Assembly (NCBI GenBank): GCA_003117195.1
Contig: BDSI01000229.1
Location: 41,829-105,828, forward strand
Source of the DNA: Eudorina sp. 2006-703-Eu-15
Taxonomy: Eukaryota; Chlorophyta; Chlorophyceae; Chlamydomonadales; Volvocaceae
DNA length: 64,000 nucleotides
Direction: 5' to 3'
Shown: positions 20,324 through 30,371 of the stretch, piece by piece
How the letters are laid out: every line of letters starts with the position of its first letter
Numbering within the stretch: the first letter of the stretch is position 1
Translations under genes and position numbers: made by a program
Notes under the pieces: generated by a model
The model's input: only the letters and a program-made list of their open reading frames with translations
What the model was told of the DNA's origin: nothing
Databases searched by the model: none

Positions 20324-20931
20324 TTGCTATCTGTTGATAGTTGAGAAGATATTTTTGTAGCAAAATCGTCCATGGGCCCTATACCCGTTGGGTCCCCCAT
20401 CCTATTGCGGGAATGGGGGATGAAGCTTTGGTTTTATGTGTTTCCAGCTGAGCACAAGTGCATGGTGGAGAACGGCATAGAGAAGATCAGGGTTTAGGGT
20501 TTTAAAGTCACCCGATGCTGGCCGTTTCCGTGCTGGAATGAGGTGTCGAGCATGCGCCTTCCCATACGTGGAAGCATACATTGCACACATGACTGAATTA
20601 GGGATTTCGGATGTAAGGATTGCTCTGAGTTGGGCTCGGGGTACGTACATTAGACACCGGAAGCATGCTGCACCTCGGGGCTGTGTGTGTCGCACTCACT
20701 GCAGCGCGCTTTGACGCGAACCCACGGTCTCGGGGGCAGTAGCGGATGGTAAGGGGAAGGTTGGGGCTGGTATATGTGGCTAGGGAGCAAAACAGCAGTG
20801 GCAATCGTTTTCCTGGAGGGATCCCCTTTCCTCCTTCACCTTGACGCGACCCCCCCCCCGTTGCCTCTTACCTGGCCCCAAAGGCAACGGAGAAGTCACT
20901 GTTATGTACGTCACTGAGTCTGGCAACGGCA
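20324..20931. other. Intergenic; promoter side of the hypothetical gene, edge of satellite 1
   Basis: No gene is recognised. A short telomere-like stretch, agggtttagggtttt, occurs near 20490. A run of C at about 20850 lies just before the satellite. Confidence 0.45.
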
Positions 20932-22116
20932 ACAGCCCTGGAGCACCTGGCTGGTTGGCGCTGGGTTAGACAAGTGGCGCAGGAGCTTGGCCGGACGTCC
21001 CCCATGGCCGTACCCGTCACCGCCGCCGCCGCGGCTTCCCCACTGGGATAGGGAGGGATGGCATTGAATGCTTCGGACGGACGGCGATCACCGCGCACGA
21101 GGGGCGGCGGCGTTCGAGGTGGGCCGTCGGAGGGGGCGGCGGGGCCTGTGGGGGACCTGGGGCATGTGGGCAGGTGCTGTGGGGGCGATTGCGGTCTGCC
21201 AGCATCCCCCACGAGGTGGGTGTTCCGTGTGGGGGCGATTGGGGTCTGGGACGGGGGAGGGTCGCGGGGGCATGCCCCCGCCCTGTCATTTATATCGTGC
21301 TGCGATGGAGGTCCATCGGTCGCGCTGTGTGGGGGGTCGCGGGGGTCGAGGTCTGATGTCAGAGGGGGCCGTTGGGACCCTCCGGGTACGTGGGGCATAC
21401 GGGAAGGGACGTGTACGGCAACGTTGCCGTGCGTCATGCTGCTGTGGGGGCCTCTCTCCAGTCCCCAGTCCTGCCCTCCGGATCTAAAACCCAAAGGCCC
21501 CGGCCCGCCTGCCCCCGGCCCTGTCGCTGGATCGATGCGCAGGTCTCAGGAACGGCGGCGGCGGCAGCAGCCGCAGACAGCATCCGGCGCGTCGCGCAGG
21601 GCTCGCGGCGGCGGCGCAGCGGCGGCGCAGCAGGCGGTGGCGGCCCCTGGACCGCTCGCTGGCGAGCGCAGGGCTCGCTCGCAGGCGGCCGGCACCTTCC
21701 CCGTGGGAGGCTGGACTGGCCAACCGCGACGTGGGCGGCCATCACCACGGCTACAGCCCTGGAGCACCTGGCTGGTTGGCGCTGGGTTAGACAAGTGGCG
21801 CAGGAGCTTGGCCGGACGTCCCCCATGGCCGTACCCGTCACCGCCGCCGCCGCGGCTTCCCCAAAGGTGGGTTCCGGGTGTGGGGCGATTTGGTCTGGGA
21901 TATGGAGGGATGGCATTGAATGCTTCGGACGGACGGCGATCACCGCGCACGAGGGGCGGCGGCGTTCGAGGTGGGCCGTCGGAGGGGGGCGGCGGGGCCT
22001 GTGGGGGACCTGGGGCATGTGGGCAGGTGCTGTGGGGGCGATTGGGGTCTGCCAGCATCCCCCACGAGGTGGGTGTTCCGTGTGGGGGCGATTGGGGTCT
22101 GGGACGGGGGAGGGTC

Positions 22117-22134
22117 GCGGGGGCATGCCCCCGC
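22117..22134. other. Perfect 18-bp palindrome, present in every satellite 1 unit
   Basis: The sequence gcgggggcatgcccccgc is its own reverse complement and recurs in each copy; the position given is in copy 2. It could extrude as a GC-rich hairpin or be a dimeric protein site. Confidence 0.85.
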
Positions 22135-22267
22135 CCTGTCATTTATATCGTACTGCGATGGAGGTCCATCGGTCGCGCTGTGTGGGGGGTCGCGGGGGTC
22201 GAGGTCTGATGTCAGAGGGGGCCGTTGGGACCCTCCGGGGACGTGGGGCATACGGGAAGGGACGTGT

Positions 22268-22283
22268 ACGGCAACGTTGCCGT
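22268..22283. other. Perfect 16-bp palindrome, present in every satellite 1 unit
   Basis: The sequence acggcaacgttgccgt is its own reverse complement and lies about 150 bp after the first palindrome in each unit; the position given is in copy 2. A third hairpin, gctcgc-tg-gcgagc, lies further on in the unit. Confidence 0.85.
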
Positions 22284-25200
22284 GCGTCATGCTGCTGTGG
22301 GGGCCTCTCTCCAGTCCCCAGTCCTGCCCTCCGGATCTAAAACCCAAAGGCCCCCGCCCGCCTGCCCCCGGCCCTGTCGCTGGATCGATGCGCAGGTCTC
22401 AGGAACGGCGGCGGCGGCAGCAGCCGCAGACAGCATTCGGCGCGTCGCGCAGGGCTCGCGGCGGCGGCGCAGCGGCGGCGCAGCAGGCGGTGGCGGCCCC
22501 TGGACCGCTCGCTGGCGAGCGCAGGGCTCGCTCGCAGGCGGCCGGCACCTTCCCCGTGGGAGGCTGGACTGGCCAACCGCGACGTGGGCGGCCATCACCA
22601 CGGCTACAGCCCTGGAGCACCTGGCTGGTTGGCGCTGGGTTAGACAAGTGGCGCAGGAGCTTGGCCGGACGTCCCCCATGGCCGTACCCGTCACCGCCGC
22701 CGCCGCGGCTTCCCCAAAGGTGGGTTCCGGGTGTGGGGCGATTTGGTCTGGGATATGGAGGGATGGCATTGAATGCTTCGGACGGACGGCGATCACCGCG
22801 CACGAGGGGCGGCGGCGTTCGAGGTGGGCCGTCGGAGGGGGGCGGCGGGGCCTGTGGGGGACCTGGGGCATGTGGGCAGGTGCTGTGGGGGTGATTGGGG
22901 TCTGCCAGCATCCCCCACGAGGTGGGTGTTCCGTGTGGGGGCGATTGGGGTCTGGGACGGGGGAGGGTCGCGGGGGCATGCCCCCGCCCTGTCATTTATA
23001 TCGTACTGCGATGGAGGTCCATCGGTCGCGCTGTGTGGGGGGTCGCGGGGTCGAGGTCTGATGTCAGAGGGGGCCGTTGGGACCCTCCGGGGACGTGGGG
23101 CATACGGGAAGGGACGTGTACGGCAACGTTGCCGTGCGTCATGCTGCTGTGGGGGCCTCTCTCCAGTCCCCAGTCCTGCCCTCCGGATCTAAAACCCAAA
23201 GGCCCCCGCCCGCCTGCCCCCGGCCCTGTCGCTGGATCGATGCGCAGGTCTCAGGAACGGCGGCGGCGGCAGCAGCCGCAGACAGCATTCGGCGCGTCGC
23301 GCAGGGCTCGCGGCGGCGGCGCAGCGGCGGCGCAGCAGGCGGTGGCGGCCCCTGGACCGCTCGCTGGCGAGCGCAGGGCTCGCTCGCAGGCGGCCGGCAC
23401 CTTCCCCGTGGGAGGCTGGACTGGCCAACCGCGACGTGGGCGGCCATCACCACGGCTACAGCCCTGGAGCACCTGGCTGGTTGGCGCTGGGTTAGACAAG
23501 TGGCGCAGGAGCTTGGCCGGACGTCCCCCATGGCCGTACCCGTCACCGCCGCCGCCGCGGCTTCCCCACTGGGATATGGAGGGATGGCATTGAATGCTTC
23601 GGACGGACGGCGATCACCGCGCACGAGGGGCGGCGGCGTTCGAGGTGGGCCGTCGGAGGGGGGCGGCGGGGCCTGTGGGGGACCTGGGGCATGTGGGCAG
23701 GTGCTGTGGGGGCGATTGCGGTCTGCCAGCATCCCCCACGAGGTGGGTGTTCCGTGTGGGGGCGATTGGGGTCTGGGACGGGGGAGGGTCGCGGGGGCAT
23801 GCCCCCGCCCTGTCATTTATATCGTGCTGCGATGGAGGTCCATCGGTCGCGCTGTGTGGGGGGTCGCGGGGGTCGAGGTCTGATGTCAGAGGGGGCCGTT
23901 GGGACCCTCCGGGTACGTGGGGCATACGGGAAGGGACGTGTACGGCAACGTTGCCGTGCGTCATGCTGCTGTGGGGGCCTCTCTCCAGTCCCCAGTCCTG
24001 CCCTCCGGATCTAAAACCCAAAGGCCCCGGCCCGCCTGCCCCCGGCCCTGTCGCTGGATCGATGCGCAGGTGTCAGGAACGGCGGCGGCGGCAGCAGCCG
24101 CAGACAGCATCCGGCGCGTCGCGCAGGGCTCGCGGCGGCGGCGCAGCGGCGGCGCAGCAGGCGGTGGCGGCCCCTGGACCGCTCGCTGGCGAGCGCAGGG
24201 CTCGCTCGCAGGCGGCCGGCACCTTCCCCGTGGGAGGCTGGACTGGCCAACCGCGACGTGGGCGGCCATCACCACGGCTACAGCCATAGAGCACCTGGCT
24301 GGTTGGCGCTGGGTTAGACAAGTGGCGCAGGAGCTTGGCCGGACGTCCCCCATGGCCGTACCCGTCACCGCCGCCGCCGCGGCTTCCCCAAAGGTGGGTT
24401 CCGGGTGTGGGGCGATTTGGTCTGGGGTAGGGAGGGATGGCATTGAATGCTTCGGACGGATGGCGATCACCGCGCACGAGGGGCGGCGGCGTTCGAGGTG
24501 GGCCGTCGGAGGGGGGCGGCGGGGCCTGTGGGGGACCTGGGGCATGTGGGCAGGTGCTGTGGGGGCGATTGGGGTCTGCCAGCATCCCCCACGAGGTGGG
24601 TGTTCCGTGTGGGGGCGATTGGGGTCTGGGACGGGGGAGGGTCGCGGGGGCATGCCCCCGCCCTGTCATTTATATCGTGCTGCGATGGAGGTCCATCGGT
24701 CGCGCTGTGTGGGGGGTCGCGGGGGTCGAGGTCTGATGTCAGAGGGGGCCGTTGGGACCCTCCGGGTACGTGGGGCATACGGGAAGGGACGTGTACGGCA
24801 ACGTTGCCGTGCGTCATGCTGCTGTGGGGGCCTCTCTCCAGTCCCCAGTCCTGCCCTCCGGATCTAAAACCCAAAGGCCCCGGCCCGCCTGCCCCCGGCC
24901 CTGTCGCTGGATCGATGCGCAGGTGTCAGGAACGGCGGCGGCGGCAGCAGCCGCAGACAGCATCCGGCGCGTCGCGCAGGGCTCGCGGCGGCGGCGCAGC
25001 GGCGGCGCAGCAGGCGGTGGCGGCCCCTGGACCGCTCGCTGGCGAGCGCAGGGCTCGCTCGCAGGCGGCCGGCACCTTCCCCGTGGGAGGCTGGACTGGC
25101 CAACCGCGACGTGGGCGGCCATCACCACGGCTACAGCCATAGAGCACCTGGCTGGTTGGCGCTGGGTTAGACAAGTGGCGCAGGAGCTTGGCCGGACGTC

Positions 25201-25915
25201 CCCCATGGCCGTACCCGTCACCGCCGCCGCCGCGGCTTCCCCAAAGGTGGGTTCCGGGTGTGGGGCGATTTGGTCTGGGGTAGGGAGGGATGGCATTGAA
25301 TGCTTCGGACGGATGGCGATCACCGCGCACGAGGGGCGGCGGCGTTCGAGGTGGGCCGTCGGAGGGGGGCGGCGGGGCCTGTGGGGGACCTGGGGCATGT
25401 GGGCAGGTGCTGTGGGGGCGATTGGGGTCTGCCAGCATCCCCACGAGGTGGGTGTTCCGTGTGGGGGCGATTGGGGTCTGGGACGGGGGAGGGTCGCGGG
25501 GGCATGCCCCCGCCCTGTCATTTATATCGTGCTGCGATGGAGGTCCATCGGTCGCGCTGTGTGGGGGGTCGCGGGGGTCGAGGTCTGATGTCAGAGGGGG
25601 CCGTTGGGACCCTCCGGGGACGTGGGGCATACGGGAAGGGACGTGTACGGCAACGTTGCCGTGCGTCATGCTGCTGTGGGGGCCTCTCTCCAGTCCCCAG
25701 TCCTGCCCTCCGGATCTAAAACCCAAAGGCCCCGGCCCGCCTGCCCCCGGCCCTGTCGCTGGATCGATGCGCAGGTCTCAGGAACGGCGGCGGAGGCAGC
25801 AGCCGCAGACAGCATACGGCGCGTCGCGCAGGGCTCGCAGCGGCGGCGCAGCGGCGGCGCAGCAGGCGGTGGCGGCCCCTGGACCGCTCGCTGGCGAGCG
25901 CAGGGCTCGCTCGCA

Positions 25916-26019
25916 TCCCCAAAATGCGACCCCGAATTTCGACCCCAAAATGGACATATGGCATTGATATGCGACGAATAATGCACCTGCCAAGTTTTGG
26001 GGCATTTGCTGACGGTCGT
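25916..26019 (+). repeat. Satellite 2 fragment, left of the retrotransposon
   Basis: This is 104 bp of the ~162-bp satellite 2 monomer, from ccccaaaatgcgacc to gacggtcgt. It joins satellite 1 directly on the left. It is cut on the right by the retrotransposon at the exact point where satellite 2 resumes at 30372. Confidence 0.95.
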
Positions 26020-26447
26020 TTCCAATCGTGCTCCGGAGCACCGGATGCGTTTACAATCCGCAAAACCTCTGGGCCGCACTTCCCCTGTGACCTGCCCTGA
26101 AACGTCTGCCTCGCTGTTGTCCGCCTGTCTAGCCCGCTCGAAGCGGAGGGCAGTCCCTCACCACTGTAACGCTCCCCAAACGTTCCGTACGTTTATACCC
26201 TTGCGAAACACCTCGTATGGCCGGGAGAGGCGACATGCGGGATGGGGGATCTACGGCCCCCGGGCCTGAGATATGGTACGCAACGCGTGGCCGGGCTGTG
26301 CTCTCCCGTCAAGCCTGCCACCCCTCACTGGCCCGGCGCCCTACCTAGTTTTCCGGGGCCCTCCGCGCTGCCAAGCGCGGGCTCCGGCACTCCCCATCCC
26401 ATGTCCCGGCGCTGGGTCATTGCCTGCCTGGTCATCACGTCTCCTCA
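26020..26447. other. 3' non-coding end of the retrotransposon
   Basis: No frame with a domain. It starts ttccaatc followed by the perfect palindrome gtgctccggagcac at 26028-26041. No copy of the opposite element end was found here. Confidence 0.6.
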
Positions 26448-27749
26448 TCACACTCGCGCCACAATCTCCAAACGCGTCCTCAGCGAGGGCTGCAAGTAGG
26501 CGTCTACCGCGTCCGAGGCCCATCGGCCGTGGATCTTGATAAGCTCTCGGCTGATGCCCGCCTCTGCCATCACAATTGCACCGCCCCGCCGAAGGCTGTG
26601 GGCCGAGAACAAACCCAGCTGGAGGTTCAGCCGCGGGAAATCCCCTTCAAGCTCCTTCAACAACTCTCTCAGCCGTCCCGTGATCGCTCCCTTCTGCATC
26701 CCCACCTCCGGGTTGGGACCGCCCCTGCCCCACCTCGGGAAAAGCGGGGCCCTGACCCCCGCCTCCGCTCCCGCCCTATTCTCCAAGTGTCGGCGCACAA
26801 TCTTGCCTACCGGAATTCCACTTCCCGATAGCTCCCCTAAGAACACCGATGCCCCTTTCCCTAGTTGATCTCCCTTGCTGCGCGCCAGCCAGACCACCCT
26901 CCCTCCCTCCGGTACCACCGAAATGTCCGCCGGTGTGAGCGCGAACAGCTCCGACCGCCGCAGCAGTCCAAAGAACCCGATCACCAGCCAACAGGCGTCA
27001 CAGGCGCATCGGGCCGCGTCTGCAGATTGCCGCGCCGCCTTTGCCGCCAACCACCCGATCAGCAGGCGCAGGAGGCCGATGGTCAGGGGGGCCTTGGCGC
27101 CGTGACCATCCGCCTTCACGCCGACCCGTGACTGCATCGCCCGGCGCAATGTAAGCTGAACCCGTGGCTGCTGGCTGACTAAGTCCCCAGTTCTGACCCC
27201 TCGTGAGCGCTGCCAGTCCGCCAACGCCGATAGTGTTCCCTCCACGGATCCCTTCGTGTAGCGTGTTGCCGCCCACGTGATGATGAAGAGGCATACCAAC
27301 ATGGGGTTCAGGTCGGCCGTGCGCTCCCGTGGCAGCACCACGGACTCGCCCAGGCCCAGCTCCTCCTCGCAGAAGCGCACGAAGCGGCGGCGGTTAGAGT
27401 AGTACGTTGACGCTGAACTGAGGGCCACCGCCGATCCCAGCAGCGACACGTGCTGCGTCGCCAACTGCCACGCGGCTGGCCCTGCAGTAAGATGCGGTAA
27501 ACCTGCTGAGCCCAGGACGCAGGCCGGACATGTGAACCACCCGCCCGGGTAGGCTGCTCGGTCCAGCCCCAGGCAGCGGCGGTGGTAGGCAGCTTCGCAC
27601 GCGTCGCAATGCACCAGCGCTGGGCCGACCCCCTGGTCGCACACCCGGCAGACCAGGTCCCTGCGGGCCCCTATGGCTCCCCCTGCGATCACAGGTCGAA
27701 CGCCGATGCAGAAATGATCAGCCACCGGAAACTGCGCACACTGCCTCAC
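26448..27749 (-). CDS. PHD-finger tyrosine recombinase of the DIRS-like element
   Basis: The frame is 433 codons from a GTG at 27749; there is no early ATG. Residues 34-77 form a complete PHD-type zinc site, C34-x2-C37-x10-C48-x2-C51-x4-H56-x2-C59-x14-C74-x2-C77. The catalytic domain follows at about residues 100-430. It has box A LLRRSEL (Arg264), HSLRRGG (His384, Arg387), HGRW (His407) and the nucleophile Tyr418 in DAYLQP. These residues make the R-H-R-H-Y set of active recombinases. The frame is intact, in contrast to the polymerase. Without an ATG it may have been expressed from a spliced or readthrough product. Role by family: integration of the circular cDNA. Confidence 0.9.
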   Translation of the reverse strand: MRQCAQFPVADHFCIGVRPVIAGGAIGARRDLVCRVCDQGVGPALVHCDACEAAYHRRCLGLDRAAYPGGWFTCPACVLGSAGLPHLTAGPAAWQLATQHVSLLGSAVALSSASTYYSNRRRFVRFCEEELGLGESVVLPRERTADLNPMLVCLFIITWAATRYTKGSVEGTLSALADWQRSRGVRTGDLVSQQPRVQLTLRRAMQSRVGVKADGHGAKAPLTIGLLRLLIGWLAAKAARQSADAARCACDACWLVIGFFGLLRRSELFALTPADISVVPEGGRVVWLARSKGDQLGKGASVFLGELSGSGIPVGKIVRRHLENRAGAEAGVRAPLFPRWGRGGPNPEVGMQKGAITGRLRELLKELEGDFPRLNLQLGLFSAHSLRRGGAIVMAEAGISRELIKIHGRWASDAVDAYLQPSLRTRLEIVARV

Positions 27750-27803
27750 CGCCCTCCCGTAATCACTGGCAGACCGGTTTCTGATCCTCCTACCCCTATC
27801 GAC

Positions 27804-28132
27804 TTAAGGCACGCGGAGCACCAGCAGGTCGTACGGAGAGGAGTCTGCGAGGCGTCCTGATGGCCATTCACAGAGGTGCTGACCCGCCCTCAGCGTCCGC
27901 ACGTGGCGGTATGGCGAACTGCGGGCGGTCACAAACTCCCGAAACCAGGTTCGTTCCGGCCAATTGGGGATGACCACTGTGGCCCTTGTGCCCCGCGGCT
28001 GATGCTGGAAAGCCGTCGCCACCTCCGCCAGTACCTCGCCGACTAGTTCGGCAGGCGGGAAGGCCCACAGCGTTTTGCCTGCCAATGCAGTTGCCTGGCC
28101 AATGACGCTCCGTCCTGGTGAGAAGAACTCAA
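27804..28132 (-). pseudogene. C-terminal part of the DIRS polymerase, out of frame
   Basis: About 100 codons continue the RNase H product in another frame. They contain KTLWAFPPAELVGEV and TVVIPNWPERTWF, which resemble the conserved domain after RNase H in DIRS-like elements. The upstream frame ends at a TGA near 28129, so a frameshift separates the two. The frame ends at 27804, about 55 bp before the recombinase frame opens. Confidence 0.7.
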
Positions 28133-28719
28133 CGCAACCTGGCTAGCTGCACGTTCTTGCCGCGGTCGTCGCTGCAGCAGTCCACCTGGGGCGCATAGGG
28201 TGTGCCCTCACAGAGCGACATAAAGATGCCTGGCCGCAAGCGAAGCTGCTGGTTGCGTGCCGCCTCCAAATGGCGGTTCAGCCTGTCGGCTCGCACGTTC
28301 TCAGTTCCACTGATATGCTCGGCCCGCAGCTCAAATCCGTGCCGTACCGCCAGAAGCGCGATCTGTCGGCAGAGCGCCCTGCCCTCCGGCACACGTGTGG
28401 AGCCCCGCGTGACCGCCGCCACCGCCTGGGTGTTGTCACAGCGCAGCAGGACGTGGGTGCCCCGCAGCCGTGGCCCGAAGTTGCGGAGGGCATGCAGGAT
28501 GGCGCCCAGCTCCAGCCACGCGATGTGTAGACGCTGCTCCTCGGCGGACCACAGGCCCTGCAGTTCTGTCTCGCCCCAGGCTGCTCCGTACCCCGCACCG
28601 CTGGCATCTGTGAAGACTGTCACGCCGTCCGGACCCTGGAACGACCCCCTCACCAAATCCAGGCGACTCGTCGCCGCCTGCTTCACCCCGTTCCAGACGG
28701 AGGATTCGGCGTGTAACAC
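28129..28719 (-). pseudogene. RNase H domain of the DIRS polymerase, frameshifted
   Basis: The 196-codon open stretch carries the four acidic RNase H residues: Asp38 in TDASGAGYG, Glu70 in WLELGAI, Asp95 in CDNTQAV and Asp145 in VRADRLNR. It overlaps the end of the reverse transcriptase frame in a different frame. The two frames overlap by 37 bp (28683-28719); the homologous reading continues only if the frame changes at about 28730-28760, so the ancestral single protein is broken here. Confidence 0.85.
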
Positions 28720-29861
28720 CTCCGCCCAGAACGCGAGGTCCTCGAGCGCCGGAGGTCGAGGGTCACCGTGGTGCTGAGGCCGTTGTAGACGCAGTCAAAA
28801 AGGGCCTGTAAGAAGGTGGGGCCCCAGCGGCAAGCCCGCGCTATGAAGGCCAACTTGCCCACAACTGACTGCAACTCCTGTCGCTGCACCGGCTTGCCCG
28901 CGGCGGCCCCCGCCATGAGGGCCTTGACGGCGTCATGGTAGCGCTGCCGCTTAGAAGGTGCAATGCGCATCTCGCCCCGCACCGTATCAAACAACATGCC
29001 GAGTAACTCCATCTCCTGCAGCGGCTGGTCCCGACCGCAATCCTTGGACGGCTTCCACTCCAAACCGAGCTCCTGGCCCACCTCATCCATCACCACAAAG
29101 GCGCCCACTACGTCCGCCGCTGTGGCGCCCAGCATGCCGAAGTCGTCCACGTAGACGAACAGCTTCACACTGAGGCCCCGCCGGTTGCACTCCGCCTGGA
29201 AAATGTCCCTCGCCGCCACCGTGAGCTCCACGAAGAAGGGCGGGCTCTGACTTGCCCCAAAGGGCAGGACCACATAACGCTGTAGACGCCCATGCATGGG
29301 GTGGCGGAAAGCCATGTAGCGACGGGCGGCGGGGGCCAGCTTCACGTGATGAAAACCGCTGGCCAGATCCCGCTTGCCGAGGAAGCCCCCACGGGGAAGA
29401 GCCTCCAACACGTCCCCTAGGCCTGGTAGCGGACAGGGTAGACGTGCCATGCAGCTGTTGACGCCGGACCGTGATGGGTCGATGATTGGGCGGATGTCCC
29501 CGTCGCCCTTTGGTACCACATGCAGAGGGTTGATTACCGCTGCGAAATCCGAGACAGAACCGTGTATGGCCGGGTCGTACTCCTCCGTTAGCCCCGCGGC
29601 CAGGAGTTCGTCGAAGTAGCGGCCCATCGCCTCCCGGTGTGGCTCGATTGTTGGATAGTTTTGGAGGTGGTGCGAGGGTGTGGGCTCAGTATGGAAGATC
29701 CAATCGGCTTCATTGCGGGTTACTGGCGTGTCGATGCCGTACCGCTGCCAGGCTGCCGTCACCAGCTTGTTGCCATCCGGGCCGAACCAGGACCGACCCG
29801 TCGGGGGCGGCGGCGGGCCTTCGACCACCGCCTCCTCTAGGGCCGCTTGAATCGCTTCCAT
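28683..29861 (-). pseudogene. Reverse transcriptase domain of the DIRS polymerase
   Basis: From ATG 29861 (MEAIQAALEE) the frame runs about 390 codons. An open extension upstream to 30023 lacks an ATG. Palm motifs are present: Asp165 in KRDLASGFHHVKL, LPFGASQSPP (199-208), and the catalytic box YVDD at 237-240, followed by WKPSKDC and MELLGM. The last ~18 residues before the stop at 28683 are out-of-frame sequence after a frameshift. By family it copies element RNA into DNA. There is no protease or gag region in the 510 bp upstream. Confidence 0.88.
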
Positions 29862-30371
29862 TGACACTAAATCCAAAAAAAAGAACACAAACTTCGCAGG
29901 GGCACGCCTCCGCAGCGTTGTCACTCGGCAAAAGTAAACTGCGCCAAAACCGAAATGATCCGATGTGAGCTGGATCCCTGCACTCCTTATAACGAGCTGC
30001 AGGTTTGTGGACAAGGTGGCCACTGAATCAGAGCCGACTGCCGTCAGTTCGAGAATCGGGAAACCCGCTCTGCCCGTCGTACAACTTCAACCAGCTCGTC
30101 GGACCGCCAGGAGGCCGCTCACCTGGACTACCAGCGGTCGCTGAGGGCTTCAACGTCGGTCCGCATTGACGCAGGATTCAACAAGTAGGGGTCGGCTTCC
30201 TCGAAGCCGGAAAAGGGCGGGGCCCCCTATAATCCGTACAGGCCTCTTGCTTTGGAACGAAAACTCTATTACCTGGAACACTCCGCACCGTGCCATCTCT
30301 CACACCCACTTGCGCCCCCTCTCCTACGCCCGCTTAGAAACAAATTTTTGAGCTTCGCCCCAAAATTGCGC
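29862..30371. other. 5' end of the retrotransposon
   Basis: Upstream of the polymerase ATG on the minus strand. It should contain the element promoter. No gag-like frame fits here, and no similarity to the opposite element end was seen by eye. Confidence 0.55.

Larger units (their letters stand above)
20932..25915 (+). repeat. Satellite 1: six tandem copies of an ~853-bp unit
   Basis: Copies begin at the shared start acagcc(ct/at)...gagcacctgg: 20932 (821 bp), 21753 (853), 22606 (852), 23458 (822), 24280 (853) and 25133 (783, truncated). Copies are nearly identical. The two short copies lack the same ~31-bp block, a partial duplicate of a neighbouring G-rich sequence. Copies 2 and 3 share variants (tcgtactgc, ggggacg) that differ from copies 1, 4 and 5 (tcgtgctgc, gggtacg). 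Long reading frames occur in several frames on both strands because the unit is GC-rich; they contain mainly Ala/Gly/Arg or Pro runs and no domain, so I do not call them genes. The array begins abruptly in unique DNA and ends abruptly in satellite 2. Confidence 0.97.
26020..30371 (-). mobile_element. DIRS-like tyrosine-recombinase retrotransposon, degenerate
   Basis: A 4,352-bp element interrupts one satellite 2 monomer. Its coding order on the minus strand is reverse transcriptase, RNase H with the C-terminal domain usual in DIRS elements, then a tyrosine recombinase. That set, with no aspartic protease and no DDE integrase, defines the DIRS order, which includes Volvox kangaroo. The flanks join to make an intact monomer with no target-site duplication, as expected for recombinase-mediated insertion. 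The polymerase frame has two frameshifts. I found no gag frame and no clear terminal or split direct repeats, so the copy is probably truncated or decayed. A 14-bp palindrome lies at 26028-26041 near one end. Confidence 0.9.

Noticed and set aside
20488..20506. Telomere-like agggtttagggtttt
   Set aside because: Only about two units; too short to be an interstitial telomere tract.
21058..25142. Frames of 200-380 codons in satellite 1 on both strands
   Set aside because: They recur once per unit in several overlapping frames, are made of Ala/Gly/Arg or Pro-rich sequence and show no protein family. GC-rich repeats give long open frames by chance.
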